Assembly (NCBI RefSeq): GCF_013201825.1
Contig: NZ_CP053836.1
Span: forward strand, 124,001 to 188,000
DNA from: Halarcobacter ebronensis
Lineage (GTDB): Bacteria; Campylobacterota; Campylobacteria; Campylobacterales; Arcobacteraceae
Direction: 5' to 3'
DNA: 64,000 bases
Part shown: one piece after another, positions 33,535-43,263 of the stretch
How the letters are laid out: each line of letters starts with the position of its first letter
Numbering within the stretch: the first letter of the stretch is position 1
Made by a program: the position numbers and the translations under genes
Notes under the pieces: generated by a model
The model's input: only the letters and a program-made list of their open reading frames with translations
Told to the model about the DNA's origin: nothing
Database searches by the model: none

Positions 33535-33554
33535 TTACATATTAGAATATGTAA
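33535..33554. repeat. Inverted repeat upstream of the 2-hydroxyacid dehydrogenase gene
   Basis: TTACATATT and AATATGTAA are perfect 9-bp arms separated by two bases, 12 bases before the start at 33523. The dehydrogenase ribosome site (AAGG) touches the inner edge of one arm. It could be an operator or a translational hairpin. Confidence 0.4.
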
Positions 33555-33585
33555 AGGTAACAAAATTATAATAAATTGAAGATTA

Positions 33586-35004
33586 TTATTTTCGTTTAGT
33601 TGAAAATATCTTTTCTGCCCACTCAGTAATTGGACCTCTTAATACTTTTTGAAGTTTGATGGCAAATATTTTAACAAGTTCACTCTCATTTTTTGTAGAT
33701 TTTAAAAGAGTAGTTAATGAGTTTGTATATTTGTTTACATAAAAGTTGTCAATTTGTTTGTTACTTCCTAAAACTACAACTTTACATGTACTATCTATTC
33801 TTGATAAAACCATTTGCATAGTTTTATTAGACATATTTTGTGCCTCATCAATAATAACAAAGGCATTAGAAAGAGTTCTTCCTCTCATCTCCCCAACCCA
33901 CATTGTTTCAATACCATAGTTTTCAATTAGTTGTTCAACCCTTTGGTTAACCTCTTTATCATCTAACTCTGGCATAAACTCAGTATTTTTTTTATTATTT
34001 CTTTTCTTTTTATATTCGCTTCTGATTATATAGTCTAAACTATCCATTAATGGGTGATTATAGATTCTAAATTTCTCTTCTAATCCTGGAAGATAACCCA
34101 CATCTTCACCTTTATCTAAAGACTCAATAGAGTTTCTTATATAGATAATTTTTTGAAAATGTTTTTGTCTTACAAGTTTCAATGCTCCACTAAGAGCTAA
34201 AAGAGTTTTTCCTGAACCAGCTTTTGCTTCAACAATTAATACATTATAAAAGTGAGAAAGTATTGCATTAGAGAAAAATAGTTGCTCTTTATTAAGTGGA
34301 GTTATTACTTGGTTTCTAATTTCACCTTCATCTAAAAGTGAAACTCTTTTATTTTGAATAGAAGTTAGTATAACTTGATCCGAACTTTTTACTTTAAAGC
34401 AGTAACTAAAATTGTGTGGTTGATAATCCTCATCAAAATCTGTAATAAGTCTATTCTCCAGATTTTCAGTCTCTTCAAAAGGTATTTCAACTGTTTTTAT
34501 AAACTCATAATTAAACTCTTCTTTATATGAACCATTTAATGAATCGGTCTTTATATCGAGGCTTACTGCTCTTGTTCTTGCCATTATATCAAGAGATAAA
34601 AAAGTTGTTTCACTATTCTTATAGTACTCCTTTGCAAATGATGCAATCTCTAATATTTTTCTATCATTTATGATATTTAGAGCTACATTTTTTGAATTTA
34701 GAGAGTACTCTTCTTTTGAGATTACATCAATAATAGCATTCTTGTTTCCAAATATTTCAAGTCTAATGATTTTATAAGAACCAACTTTTTTTGATTCTAC
34801 AATTTTAGAATTTTCTAAAATTCTTGCAAACTCTCTAGCTTGAAAATTTATCTCATCAAAACCACTCTTTTTTGTATCTATTTCATCTAAGACTGTTTCA
34901 GGAAGAACTATAAGATTTTTGTTATCATCACTTATTTTAAAAATATTACCTGAATCTTCAAGTAATATATTTGTATCTAATACATATACTTTTTCAAAAT
35001 TCAT
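33586..35004 (-). CDS. PIN-domain / PhoH-like ATPase
   Basis: 472 aa with an N-terminal PIN nuclease domain (about 5-160, opening YVLDTNILLED with acidic residues) and a C-terminal PhoH ATPase (about 235-460). The ATPase has Walker A EAKAGSGKTLLAL, Walker B AFVIIDEAQNMS and the arginine-finger region VVLGSNKQID. PIN-PhoH proteins (YlaK/PhoH2) are helicase-nuclease enzymes acting on RNA. Next to hemJ with 1 base between. Confidence 0.88.
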   Translation of the reverse strand: MNFEKVYVLDTNILLEDSGNIFKISDDNKNLIVLPETVLDEIDTKKSGFDEINFQAREFARILENSKIVESKKVGSYKIIRLEIFGNKNAIIDVISKEEYSLNSKNVALNIINDRKILEIASFAKEYYKNSETTFLSLDIMARTRAVSLDIKTDSLNGSYKEEFNYEFIKTVEIPFEETENLENRLITDFDEDYQPHNFSYCFKVKSSDQVILTSIQNKRVSLLDEGEIRNQVITPLNKEQLFFSNAILSHFYNVLIVEAKAGSGKTLLALSGALKLVRQKHFQKIIYIRNSIESLDKGEDVGYLPGLEEKFRIYNHPLMDSLDYIIRSEYKKKRNNKKNTEFMPELDDKEVNQRVEQLIENYGIETMWVGEMRGRTLSNAFVIIDEAQNMSNKTMQMVLSRIDSTCKVVVLGSNKQIDNFYVNKYTNSLTTLLKSTKNESELVKIFAIKLQKVLRGPITEWAEKIFSTKRK

Positions 35005-35005
35005 G

Positions 35006-35521
35006 CTACTCCTCTTTAGGTTTTTGTTTATATACTTTGTAGATTACAAATGCTCCAAAAGCAATAGTAATTAGTGTAAAGGCAATAGAGAATGTTTTTG
35101 TAATAACATAACCTACAATTAGAATTGAAAGGAAAGTTGGTACCTCATTATATGCTCTAAAAAAGTTTCCATTTTTAGGAAATTTACCTTTTTCTAATCT
35201 TTTTCTATAATACTCCATAGAGAAAGAGTAGGCTGTTAAGAGAATAACAAAAAGAATTTTTGCATGCATCCATCCATCGCCACTTAATAGGTCAGGTCTT
35301 AAATAAATCATTAATATTCCACTTAATATGCTTGCCCACATTGCAGGTAAACCTATATATTTGTACATTTTGTACTCTTGTATTTTTACTACCTCTACAA
35401 AATCTTTTTTATTTTTGTGTTCAGTATGATATACATATAGCCTTGGCTGGTAAAAAAGCATTGCCATCCATGACATTACCGCCATAATATGGAAAACTAA
35501 TATCCAAAGATAATATTCCAT
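35006..35521 (-). CDS. hemJ: Protoporphyrinogen oxidase HemJ
   Basis: 171 aa, four or five membrane helices. The start W-I-L-V-F-H-I-M-A-V-M-S-W has the conserved His11, followed by LFYQPRLYVYH, both hallmarks of HemJ (UPF0093). It oxidises protoporphyrinogen IX late in heme synthesis in the inner membrane. Packed between rarA and phoH with no spacing. Confidence 0.9.
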   Translation of the reverse strand: MEYYLWILVFHIMAVMSWMAMLFYQPRLYVYHTEHKNKKDFVEVVKIQEYKMYKYIGLPAMWASILSGILMIYLRPDLLSGDGWMHAKILFVILLTAYSFSMEYYRKRLEKGKFPKNGNFFRAYNEVPTFLSILIVGYVITKTFSIAFTLITIAFGAFVIYKVYKQKPKEE

Positions 35522-36703
35522 TTATTCTCCTTTTATCCTTTTAATCCAATCATTTAGAGTCTTTTCATATCCAATATCTTTTGACTCATAAAATCTTAGA
35601 TTTTCTTTTAGATACTCTTGTTTAACCCATCCTCCATAATCATGTGGATATTTATATCCAATGTGCCTATCCCTTAAATGTTTTGGTATCTCTAGAATTT
35701 TACCATTTTCTACTTCATTAAGGGCTTTAGCAATTCCCATATAAGAAGAGTTTGATTTTGGACATGAAGTTAGGTATATAATGCATTGTGCTAAAATTAT
35801 TCTACTTTCAGGATATCCAATCTTTGAAGTTGCAATCATAGTATTTACTGCCATATTTAACGCATTTGGATTAGCATTGCCAATATCTTCACTTGCATGT
35901 ATTACTAATCTTCTTGTAATAAATTCAACACTCTCTCCTCCATCAATTAGCCTTGCCATATAATACAAAGCAGCATCAACATCAGAGCCTCTAATTGATT
36001 TAATCATAGCACTAGCTAAATCATAATGACTATCTTTTGAACTTACACCATCTCCAATTGGATTACTTCTTAACTCTTTTAATATCTCTATTGTTATTTT
36101 AGAATCAATTTTAACAGCGAAATTAAGCAGATTTAACATTGCCCTTGCATCACCACTACTTGAGAGAATTAGGTACTCTCTTGCCTCTGTATCTATCTCA
36201 AAATTGATATAATTCTCTGCTTTTTTTAAAACAATCTCTAATTCATCTTTTGTAAAAGCTCTGAACTCATAAAGAAATGATCTAGATCTAATTGCACTTG
36301 TAAGGGTAAAAAAAGGATTTTCTGTACTTGCACCAATAATTATGGCTTCATAATTTTCCATAATTGGAAGAAGAACCTCTTGTTGGTTCTTTGATAATCT
36401 ATGAACTTCATCAATAAAAACAATGGGTTTTATTAAAGAGTTTGTATATTTAGAAAAGACTTTTCTTAAGTCTTCCACTTTAATTGTAGTTGCATTAAAA
36501 TAGAAGTAGTCGCTATTTATCTCTTTTGCTATGATTTTTGCAAGACTTGTTTTTCCAGTCCCTGGTTTGCCATAGAAAAAGAGATGAGGTATCTCTTTTT
36601 TCTTAATTAATTTATATAAAGAGCTATTTTGTCCTACAATATGTTTCTGTCCAATAAACTCTTCTAAGTTCTTTGGTCTTAAGATATTTGATAAATCATT
36701 CAT
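35522..36703 (-). CDS. rarA: Replication-associated recombination protein A (RarA/MgsA)
   Basis: 393 aa AAA+ ATPase related to clamp loaders. Walker A GKPGTGKTSL near residue 45-54, Walker B VFIDEVHRL, sensor 1 GASTENPFF and sensor 2 SGDARAMLNLLN. A C-terminal tetramerisation region (PKHLRDRHIGYKYPHDYGGWVKQEYL) is typical of RarA. It acts at stalled replication forks with SSB. Its start overlaps rluB by 8 bases. Confidence 0.95.
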   Translation of the reverse strand: MNDLSNILRPKNLEEFIGQKHIVGQNSSLYKLIKKKEIPHLFFYGKPGTGKTSLAKIIAKEINSDYFYFNATTIKVEDLRKVFSKYTNSLIKPIVFIDEVHRLSKNQQEVLLPIMENYEAIIIGASTENPFFTLTSAIRSRSFLYEFRAFTKDELEIVLKKAENYINFEIDTEAREYLILSSSGDARAMLNLLNFAVKIDSKITIEILKELRSNPIGDGVSSKDSHYDLASAMIKSIRGSDVDAALYYMARLIDGGESVEFITRRLVIHASEDIGNANPNALNMAVNTMIATSKIGYPESRIILAQCIIYLTSCPKSNSSYMGIAKALNEVENGKILEIPKHLRDRHIGYKYPHDYGGWVKQEYLKENLRFYESKDIGYEKTLNDWIKRIKGE

Positions 36704-37493
36704 CGCTATTTAAAAACAACCTTAAGTCTTTGTATTCATCTTTAGTAAGGTATCTTGATTTTCCAGTTGGTAAATTATTTAGAGAAATTCCACCAAATTC
36801 AAATCTTTTTAAATCTAAAATATCTAATCCAAAGTGTCCAAAAAATCTTCTAAGTTCTCTATTTTTACCTTCAGATAGTCCAACTTTGATTTTTGAATAT
36901 TTTCTATCATTACTAATAATCTGATATGCAATAAAAGGTTCAAAGGTCATTGATGTTATTTTTGATTTTTCATGTCCTCCAGCTCTTGCATCTTCTAAAG
37001 TTAATCCGTGTAACATTGCCTCTTCAACATTTGGAGTTATAAAACCATTTACTTTTAGTTTATAGATTCTCTCTAAGTTTGAGTGCATTAGTTTGTTTGC
37101 AACATCAACTGAATCAGTAAGTAAAACTAAACCTTCACTTGCGTAATCAAGTCTTCCAACGGGAATAAAATGTTTAAACTTTTTATCTAAAGAATCAAAG
37201 ATCACTCTTCTTCCTTCAGGATCTTTTTTTGTAACTAATTCACCTTTTGGTTTATTGTAGATAATAACTGTATACATCTTGTTTTTATCTTCTTTAATTA
37301 GTTTTTTGCCAATTCTTACAGTATCTTTTTCAGAGACTTTTATTGACATATCAGTTACAGGTTTATTGTTTATAGTTACTCTTCCATCTTCAATAAGTTT
37401 ATCAGCTTCTCTTCTTGAATAGTTGCTATTGTGTGAAATAAACTTATTTAGCCTTGTTAGGTTGTCACTCTCTTCAGTTATGATTTTTTTCAT
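36696..37493 (-). CDS. rluB: 23S rRNA pseudouridine synthase, RluB/RsuA family
   Basis: 265 aa. N-terminal S4 RNA-binding domain (about 12-60, LNKFISHNSNYSRREADKLI) and a catalytic domain with the active aspartate in PVGRLDYASEGLVLLT (near residue 119). A late motif reads GKNRELRRFFGHFG. RluB is favoured over RsuA/RluE by the S4 domain and length. Part of the rarA-rluB-kdsD-rnj run on the minus strand. Confidence 0.9.
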   Translation of the reverse strand: MKKIITEESDNLTRLNKFISHNSNYSRREADKLIEDGRVTINNKPVTDMSIKVSEKDTVRIGKKLIKEDKNKMYTVIIYNKPKGELVTKKDPEGRRVIFDSLDKKFKHFIPVGRLDYASEGLVLLTDSVDVANKLMHSNLERIYKLKVNGFITPNVEEAMLHGLTLEDARAGGHEKSKITSMTFEPFIAYQIISNDRKYSKIKVGLSEGKNRELRRFFGHFGLDILDLKRFEFGGISLNNLPTGKSRYLTKDEYKDLRLFLNSDE

Positions 37494-38458
37494 TTTATTC
37501 CTGCTTCAATTAAATCATGTATATGTAGAACACCTACAACTCTGTTTTCAGAATCTGTTACTATTAAAAGCTGTATTTTATACTCTTCAATTATAGTAAT
37601 AGCATCACTTGCTAACATCTCTTTCTCCTTTATTGTTTTAGGATTTTTTGTTGCAATTGAAAGGGCACTATTCTCAATAGAGAAGTTTTCTTGCATTAGA
37701 GCCCGTCTTAAATCTCCATCACTTAGTATAGCAATTAATTTGTTATTTTCATCTGTTATAAGGACATTACCTAATCGTCCTTCACTCATCGCAACAATTG
37801 CATCTTTTATTTTTGTTTCACGTGAAACAATTGGAAGATTATCTTTTCTTAATAGGTCATCTATTTTCAAGAAAAGTCTTTTCCCAAGGCTTCCTCCTGG
37901 ATGGAAAGAGGCAAAATCTTCTTTTTTGAAATCACGTTTTTTCATTAAACAAACAGCCAACACATCTCCCATTGCAAGAGTTAGTGTTGTTGATGAAGTT
38001 GGTGCAGCATCCAAAGGACATGCCTCTTTTGTTACACTAATATTAATAAATATATCAGAGTATTTTGCAAGGGTAGATTTGCTATCTTTTGCCATTGCAA
38101 TAAGAGGTATATCAAATCTTTTAATATGTGGTAGCAGTTGAATTAATTCACCACTTTCACCGCTATATGAGATTGCCAATACTAAATCTCCTTTAGCAAT
38201 CATTCCCAAATCTCCATGCATTGCTTCAGTAGGATGCAAGAAAAATGCCGATGTACCTGTACTTGCAAATGTAGCAGCAATTTTAGCTCCAATAAGTCCA
38301 GATTTTCCTACTCCTGTAACAACTACTTTTCCTTTACAGTTATAGATTAAATCTACGGCTTTTTCTAAATCAAAAGTAGAAATATTATTTGCAGCAAGCA
38401 TCAACTCTGCTGCTTCAATCTCAAGTACCTCTTTTGCAATCTCATTAAAATTCATCAT
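37490..38458 (-). CDS. kdsD: Arabinose-5-phosphate isomerase (KdsD/KpsF/GutQ)
   Basis: 322 aa. SIS sugar-isomerase domain (about 35-190, VVTGVGKSGLIGAKIAATFASTGT) followed by two CBS domains (about 205-320). It converts ribulose-5-phosphate to arabinose-5-phosphate, the first step of KDO synthesis for lipopolysaccharide. ATG-ATG at the start allows either Met. The coding sequence holds a perfect parS palindrome (37813-37830) in the region linking SIS and CBS domains. Confidence 0.94.
   Translation of the reverse strand: MMNFNEIAKEVLEIEAAELMLAANNISTFDLEKAVDLIYNCKGKVVVTGVGKSGLIGAKIAATFASTGTSAFFLHPTEAMHGDLGMIAKGDLVLAISYSGESGELIQLLPHIKRFDIPLIAMAKDSKSTLAKYSDIFINISVTKEACPLDAAPTSSTTLTLAMGDVLAVCLMKKRDFKKEDFASFHPGGSLGKRLFLKIDDLLRKDNLPIVSRETKIKDAIVAMSEGRLGNVLITDENNKLIAILSDGDLRRALMQENFSIENSALSIATKNPKTIKEKEMLASDAITIIEEYKIQLLIVTDSENRVVGVLHIHDLIEAGIK
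37813..37830. other. parS centromere site (perfect palindrome) inside kdsD
   Basis: The 18-bp sequence TTGTTTCACGTGAAACAA is a perfect palindrome. Its inner 16 bases (37814-37829) match the ParB-binding parS consensus TGTTTCACGTGAAACA exactly. parS sites are widely conserved in bacterial chromosomes, often inside genes near the origin. Confidence 0.85.
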
Positions 38459-38463
38459 ATGCC

Positions 38464-40437
38464 TTATTGAACAAATATAGTAGGGACAATCATTGGATAT
38501 TTTTTGTATTTTCTAATACAATGTTTTCTAACTACTTTTCTTGTCTCTTCTTCAAAGATTTTTGTATTATGGAAAATTCCATCTTTTGCATTTTTTAGGA
38601 ATGTAACCAACAGATCTTCAATCTCTTTTGAGAAATATTTATCTTGTTTATCTGGAACTAAACCAAAAGAGGTAACCCTTGGTCTATCTGCAAGTGTTCT
38701 GTCATTTGCATTTATTTGTGCAACAATGATAACTACACCTTCATTTGCCATAGTCTGTCTATCTAAAACAATATCATCAGAGATTTTATGATTAAGTTGG
38801 TTATCAATGTAAACTTTTCCACTTTTTACAGTTTTTACTTTTTTAAGATATTTTGGAGTAACTTCAATTTGTTCCCCATCACTCATTATATAAACATTTC
38901 TCTCTAGTACACCACAATCTATACCTGTTTTTGCATGTTTAATTGCGTGGTTATATTCACCATGAATAGGCATAAAGAATTTTGGTTTTACAAGTCTAAT
39001 CATAAGTTTTTGTTCTTCTTGAGCAGCGTGTCCAGAAACGTGAATTTCACTAAAATCTTGGTATGCAACTTCTGCGCCAGCTTTTAGCAGATGGTTTATA
39101 ATTGATGAAACACTTGCTTCATTTCCAGGGATAGCTTTTGCTGATAATATTATTTGATCTCCTGGCTTAATTTTGATATGTCTGTGCTCGTGAATTGACA
39201 TTCTATATAAAGCACTCATTGACTCACCTTGGCTTCCTGTTGTAACAATTAATATCTCATTATCATTATATTTATTTACTTCATGAGCTTCAATAAATTG
39301 ATCTCTTGGAAATTTAATATAACCTAAACTCATTGCAATCTCTAAGTTTTTCTCCATAGATCTTCCAATAACACAGATTTTTCTTCCATATTTAAGCCCA
39401 TACTCAATTGCTTGTGCAACTCTATGGATATTTGAAGAGAATGTAGACATAATAACTCTGCCTTTTGCACTAGAGAATATTCTTTCAAAAGTAGGCCCAA
39501 CTGTTTTCTCTGTTTTTGTAAATCCAGGAGAGTGAGAGTTTGTAGAGTCTGACATAAGAAGTAAAACACCTTCTTCTCCATAATGCGCCAATCTATGTAA
39601 ATCTGTAGGGAATCCATCAATAGGTGTGTGATCAATTTTGAAGTCACCTGTATGGATAATTGTCCCTGCTTCAGTTTTAATAGCTAAAGAAGATGAATCA
39701 ATAATAGAGTGAGTAATATGAATCCACTCAATATCAAAATCACCAATTTTTATAGGAATTCTTTTCTCTATTGGTCTAAAGAATTTTCTATGCTCTTTAA
39801 TTTTGTGCTCATCAAATTTTGAGCCAATCATCTCTAAAGGAAGTGGAGTTCCATAAATAGGGAATTGCATCTCCTTAAATAAATATGGCATTGCACCAAT
39901 GTGATCTTCATGTCCATGGGTAATAATTACAGCTACAATCTTGTCTTTAATCTGTCTTATATATGTAAAATCTGGAATTAAGATATCCACTCCATGCATA
40001 TCTTCATCTGGGAAACTCATCCCAACATCTACAATAATTGCTGATTTTTCAGTCTCAACAACCATCATGTTTCCACCAATTTCTCCTAATCCACCTAAAG
40101 GAGTAATTCTAACTTTTGCATTTGTAGATAGATTAAGTTTATTGTGTGGATTTAATCTATCTTTATGAGATTTCTCATTAATACTATGTGCTTTTTTTAA
40201 ATCATTAATCCAAGAAGATGTTGTTTTATTTGTTTGCGTTTTAGCTCTTGGATTAGTTCCATTATTAGTAGGTTTTCTTCTTTTTTGTTGAGGAGCTTTT
40301 TTCTCTTCACCTTCAGAAGGAGTACTATTTTCAGTCTCTTTTTTCTTTGGATGCCTTCTTTGAGGTCTATGTTGCTTATTCTCTTTAGTTGAGTTATTAG
40401 CTACTTCGTTTTCGTTATTCTCTTTGTTGTTTTCCAT
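38464..40437 (-). CDS. rnj: Ribonuclease J with extended basic N-terminus
   Basis: 657 aa, about 100 longer than Bacillus RNase J. Residues 1-90 are low-complexity, rich in Asn, Lys, Arg, Pro and Gln. The metallo-beta-lactamase core starts near 108 (RITPLGGLGEIGGNMM) with the zinc motif HGHEDHIG near 173-180 and DSTNSHSPGF in the beta-CASP region. Long N-terminal extensions are known in RNase J of the phylum (Helicobacter), where the enzyme works with an RNA helicase. Main 5'-3' exonuclease and endonuclease for mRNA decay. Start overlaps rsmA by 23 bases. Confidence 0.94.
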   Translation of the reverse strand: MENNKENNENEVANNSTKENKQHRPQRRHPKKKETENSTPSEGEEKKAPQQKRRKPTNNGTNPRAKTQTNKTTSSWINDLKKAHSINEKSHKDRLNPHNKLNLSTNAKVRITPLGGLGEIGGNMMVVETEKSAIIVDVGMSFPDEDMHGVDILIPDFTYIRQIKDKIVAVIITHGHEDHIGAMPYLFKEMQFPIYGTPLPLEMIGSKFDEHKIKEHRKFFRPIEKRIPIKIGDFDIEWIHITHSIIDSSSLAIKTEAGTIIHTGDFKIDHTPIDGFPTDLHRLAHYGEEGVLLLMSDSTNSHSPGFTKTEKTVGPTFERIFSSAKGRVIMSTFSSNIHRVAQAIEYGLKYGRKICVIGRSMEKNLEIAMSLGYIKFPRDQFIEAHEVNKYNDNEILIVTTGSQGESMSALYRMSIHEHRHIKIKPGDQIILSAKAIPGNEASVSSIINHLLKAGAEVAYQDFSEIHVSGHAAQEEQKLMIRLVKPKFFMPIHGEYNHAIKHAKTGIDCGVLERNVYIMSDGEQIEVTPKYLKKVKTVKSGKVYIDNQLNHKISDDIVLDRQTMANEGVVIIVAQINANDRTLADRPRVTSFGLVPDKQDKYFSKEIEDLLVTFLKNAKDGIFHNTKIFEEETRKVVRKHCIRKYKKYPMIVPTIFVQ

Positions 40438-41221
40438 TCTTTACCTTTGTATACAATTGGCTATACAAAGATACATCAACTTCATGAGGTCGTAAAGTCT
40501 CTTCTATATTAAGTTCACTGTAGATATTAGATAAAAACTCTTTTTTATATATTGCTGTTAAATTTTTAAAAAGTTTTTTTCTTGGTTGTGAAAAAGATAC
40601 TTTCAAAAATTTTAAAAAATCTTTATCTAATGTCACATTATCTTTTTTTGATATAAAAAGTACAGATGAGGTAACTTTTGGAGGTGGATCAAAAGATTCA
40701 GGAGGTACATCAATAAGTATCCTTGCCTCTTTTGAAACAATTTGAGTAATAATTGAAAGTGAAGAGTACTCTTTATCATTTACTTGAGCAGTAAATTTTT
40801 GTGCTACTTCCCTTTGAATCATTACAATAATATTCTCACAATTGCTATCTTCAAATGCTCTTAATATAATATTTGTTGCAATATAGTAAGGCAAATTTGC
40901 AATTAGATCATAACTCTCTTCATGCAAACTTCCCTTCTCATCCCAAGCTTTTAAAACATCAGTGTGGATCAGTTCAAAACGCTTATTTTCAATCTCTATT
41001 GCAAATTTAGACTTTAATACACCAATTAAATCAGTGTCGACTTCATATGCTGTCGTATCTTTGTATTTGACTAATTTCTCTGTCAAATCACCTAAGCCAG
41101 GCCCAATTTCAACAATATGATTATTATTGTTGGGCATCGATTGGATGATCTTTGATAATACGGTGCTGTCTTTTAGGAAATTTTGTCCAAATTTCTTTTT
41201 TGCTATTACTCTTGTTTCCAT
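40415..41221 (-). CDS. rsmA: 16S rRNA dimethyladenosine methyltransferase
   Basis: 268 aa KsgA/RsmA. It starts with KKKFGQNFLKDSTVLSKII (the Q-N-F-L motif) and has the SAM-binding VEIGPGLGDLTEKL. The catalytic N-L-P-Y is in ANLPYYIATNII. It dimethylates two adenines at the 3' end of 16S rRNA. First gene of the minus-strand rsmA-rnj-kdsD-rluB-rarA-hemJ-phoH run; divergent from hisF. Confidence 0.96.
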   Translation of the reverse strand: METRVIAKKKFGQNFLKDSTVLSKIIQSMPNNNNHIVEIGPGLGDLTEKLVKYKDTTAYEVDTDLIGVLKSKFAIEIENKRFELIHTDVLKAWDEKGSLHEESYDLIANLPYYIATNIILRAFEDSNCENIIVMIQREVAQKFTAQVNDKEYSSLSIITQIVSKEARILIDVPPESFDPPPKVTSSVLFISKKDNVTLDKDFLKFLKVSFSQPRKKLFKNLTAIYKKEFLSNIYSELNIEETLRPHEVDVSLYSQLYTKVKNGKQQRE

Positions 41222-41295
41222 TAGGATGTAGAGTATATCTGCTTTTAACTTACAATTAGATAAGATTTCTCACTATTAAACTTAAGGAATAGATT

Positions 41296-42057
41296 TTGAG
41301 TTATTTTGCAAAGAGAATAATTCCTTGTCTTGATGTAAAAGATGGAAGAGTTGTTAAGGGAGTTAACTTTGTTGGACTCCGAGATGCAGGCGATCCAGTT
41401 GAGGTTGCAAAGAGATATAACAACGAAGGTGCCGACGAGATCACTTTTTTAGATATTACAGCAAGTCACGAGAATAGGGATACAATAGTTGATATAGTAA
41501 GAGATGTAGCAAAAGAGGTTTTTATTCCCCTAACTGTTGGTGGAGGAATTAGAAAACTTGAAGATATATACAAACTTCTAAATGTAGGATGTGATAAAGT
41601 CTCTGTAAACTCTTCAGCAGTTGTTAATCCTAGTTTTATTGACGAAGGTGCCAAAAGATTTGGTAGTCAGTGCATTGTTGTGGCAATTGATGTAAAAAAA
41701 GTTGCAGACGGTTCTTACCATGTTTTTGTAAAAGGTGGAAGAGAAGATACAGGTCTTGATGCTTTAAAATGGGCAAAAGAGGTTTATGATAGAGGAGCTG
41801 GAGAGATTCTTCTTACTTCTATGGATACTGATGGTGCCAAAAATGGTTTTGAACTAAATATTACGCAGAAGATTTCATCTTTAGTTGATATCCCTGTAAT
41901 TGCAAGTGGAGGAGCTGGAACAATGGAGCATATGAAAGAGGCATTTGAGCATGGTGCAAGTGCAGCATTAGCAGCTTCTATTTTTCACTTTAAAGAGATT
42001 GATATTATGGAATTAAAACACTACCTAAGGGAAAATAACATACCTGTAAGGATATAA
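41296..42057 (+). CDS. hisF: Imidazole glycerol phosphate synthase cyclase subunit
   Basis: 253 aa TIM barrel from a TTG start (TAAGGAA upstream). It opens [19 protein letters not shown], with the catalytic Asp in CLDVKDG and a second Asp in [18 protein letters not shown]. With HisH it makes imidazole glycerol phosphate and AICAR in histidine synthesis. hisH is not adjacent. Confidence 0.97.
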   Translation: MSYFAKRIIPCLDVKDGRVVKGVNFVGLRDAGDPVEVAKRYNNEGADEITFLDITASHENRDTIVDIVRDVAKEVFIPLTVGGGIRKLEDIYKLLNVGCDKVSVNSSAVVNPSFIDEGAKRFGSQCIVVAIDVKKVADGSYHVFVKGGREDTGLDALKWAKEVYDRGAGEILLTSMDTDGAKNGFELNITQKISSLVDIPVIASGGAGTMEHMKEAFEHGASAALAASIFHFKEIDIMELKHYLRENNIPVRI

Positions 42058-42058
42058 A

Positions 42059-42730
42059 ATGAAACTTTTAAAATTACTATTTATACCCGCATTTGTTTTT
42101 GGCTTTGATATAGAGTTCTCAAAAAAATTTCATCACATACTTCCAGAAGATACACTAAGTGCAAATTTGATTATTACAATTGAAGATGAAACAGAGAGTG
42201 AAATCAATAGTAGATTTAAAGTTTTTGATAAAAAGATAAAAACATTTAAAGAGATAGAAAAGGAGTATGAAAGTTTTAATATAAAGCCTAAATATAGACA
42301 TCTTAATACTACTCCTAAAGCTATTGGATATATTGGAGAGCTAAAGTATAAACTAAATTCAGATAAAGCAATTTATATGGATGATTTTATTACTGCATTA
42401 ACAGATTTAAAAAGATTTCGAGATACACAAATATCTGTAAATAATCTTTTTTGGACAGTAAGAGAAGAGACCTTTAATGTTACTTTAGATCTATTAAGAC
42501 TTGAAGCAATAAATTGGGGGAAAACATATAGCAAGAATCTTTCAAATGATTTAAAAGAGAGTTGTCAAATCAAATCAATTAAAATTGATAAAAAAGAGAA
42601 CTTTAATGATGAACAGACACCTGTAAAATATGAGAGACTTTTAAACAGTACAAAAGTTGCTCCTATTCCAGAAATGGAAGAAGAGAGAAATTTATCAATT
42701 ACTGCAAATTATATTTTGGAGTGTAGATGA
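42059..42730 (+). CDS. SIMPL (DUF541) domain periplasmic protein
   Basis: 223 aa. A short signal peptide (about 1-15, ending F-G-F) precedes a SIMPL-like region. A tyrosine-containing pattern IGYIGELKYKLN around residue 97-108 and the C-terminal strand NLSITANYIL are typical of DUF541 proteins. Function of the family is poorly known (oxidative stress and envelope links). It lies 1 base after hisF and overlaps the next gene by 4 bases, so all three may be one unit. Confidence 0.75.
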   Translation: MKLLKLLFIPAFVFGFDIEFSKKFHHILPEDTLSANLIITIEDETESEINSRFKVFDKKIKTFKEIEKEYESFNIKPKYRHLNTTPKAIGYIGELKYKLNSDKAIYMDDFITALTDLKRFRDTQISVNNLFWTVREETFNVTLDLLRLEAINWGKTYSKNLSNDLKESCQIKSIKIDKKENFNDEQTPVKYERLLNSTKVAPIPEMEEERNLSITANYILECR

Positions 42731-43263
42731 TAGTTTGTGCAGGAAGAAATGAGACTTTTAATTTTGCACAACCAATAGGTGTTGGGCTGATTGAGTCAGC
42801 AATAAATTTAACAAGAGTTTGTTTATTTGACAAACCAGATTTTTTACTTTTTATTGGCAGTGCAGGAAGTTATGGAAGATTTAATATTTTTGATATTGTT
42901 GAATCAAAAAGAGCTTCAAATTTAGAGTTGTCTTTTTTAAGAGAAGACTCATATACACCTTTAGAAAATGTACTTGAATCTGAAAATAAATTTGCAAGAA
43001 ATGATACCATAGTAAATAGCTCAAACTATATTAGTACAAATTTTGAACTAACAAAAGAGTACAACAACTATGGAATAGGAATAGAAAATATGGAGTTCTA
43101 TTCTGTTGTCCAAGTTGCAAAAGAGTTTGAAATTCCTGTAGCAGGAATTTTTATAGTAACAAACTATACCAATGAAGATGCACATGAAGACTTTTTAGGT
43201 AATCACAAAGAGGCTATGAGAAGATTAACAAACTATTTAATTGAGAGAAAAATCATAAAATAG
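42727..43263 (+). CDS. Short purine-nucleoside phosphorylase-like protein
   Basis: 178 aa. FLLFIGSAGSYG, the C-terminal GIGIENMEFYSVVQVAKEF (with the E-N-M-E substrate element of nucleoside phosphorylases and MTA/SAH nucleosidases) and GIFIVTNYTNEDA place it in the PNP/UDP phosphorylase fold. It is 50-60 residues shorter than typical MtnN. It may act on a purine nucleoside or futalosine-type substrate; this cannot be decided. Its TAG overlaps the parS site at 43262. Confidence 0.75.
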   Translation: MIVCAGRNETFNFAQPIGVGLIESAINLTRVCLFDKPDFLLFIGSAGSYGRFNIFDIVESKRASNLELSFLREDSYTPLENVLESENKFARNDTIVNSSNYISTNFELTKEYNNYGIGIENMEFYSVVQVAKEFEIPVAGIFIVTNYTNEDAHEDFLGNHKEAMRRLTNYLIERKIIK

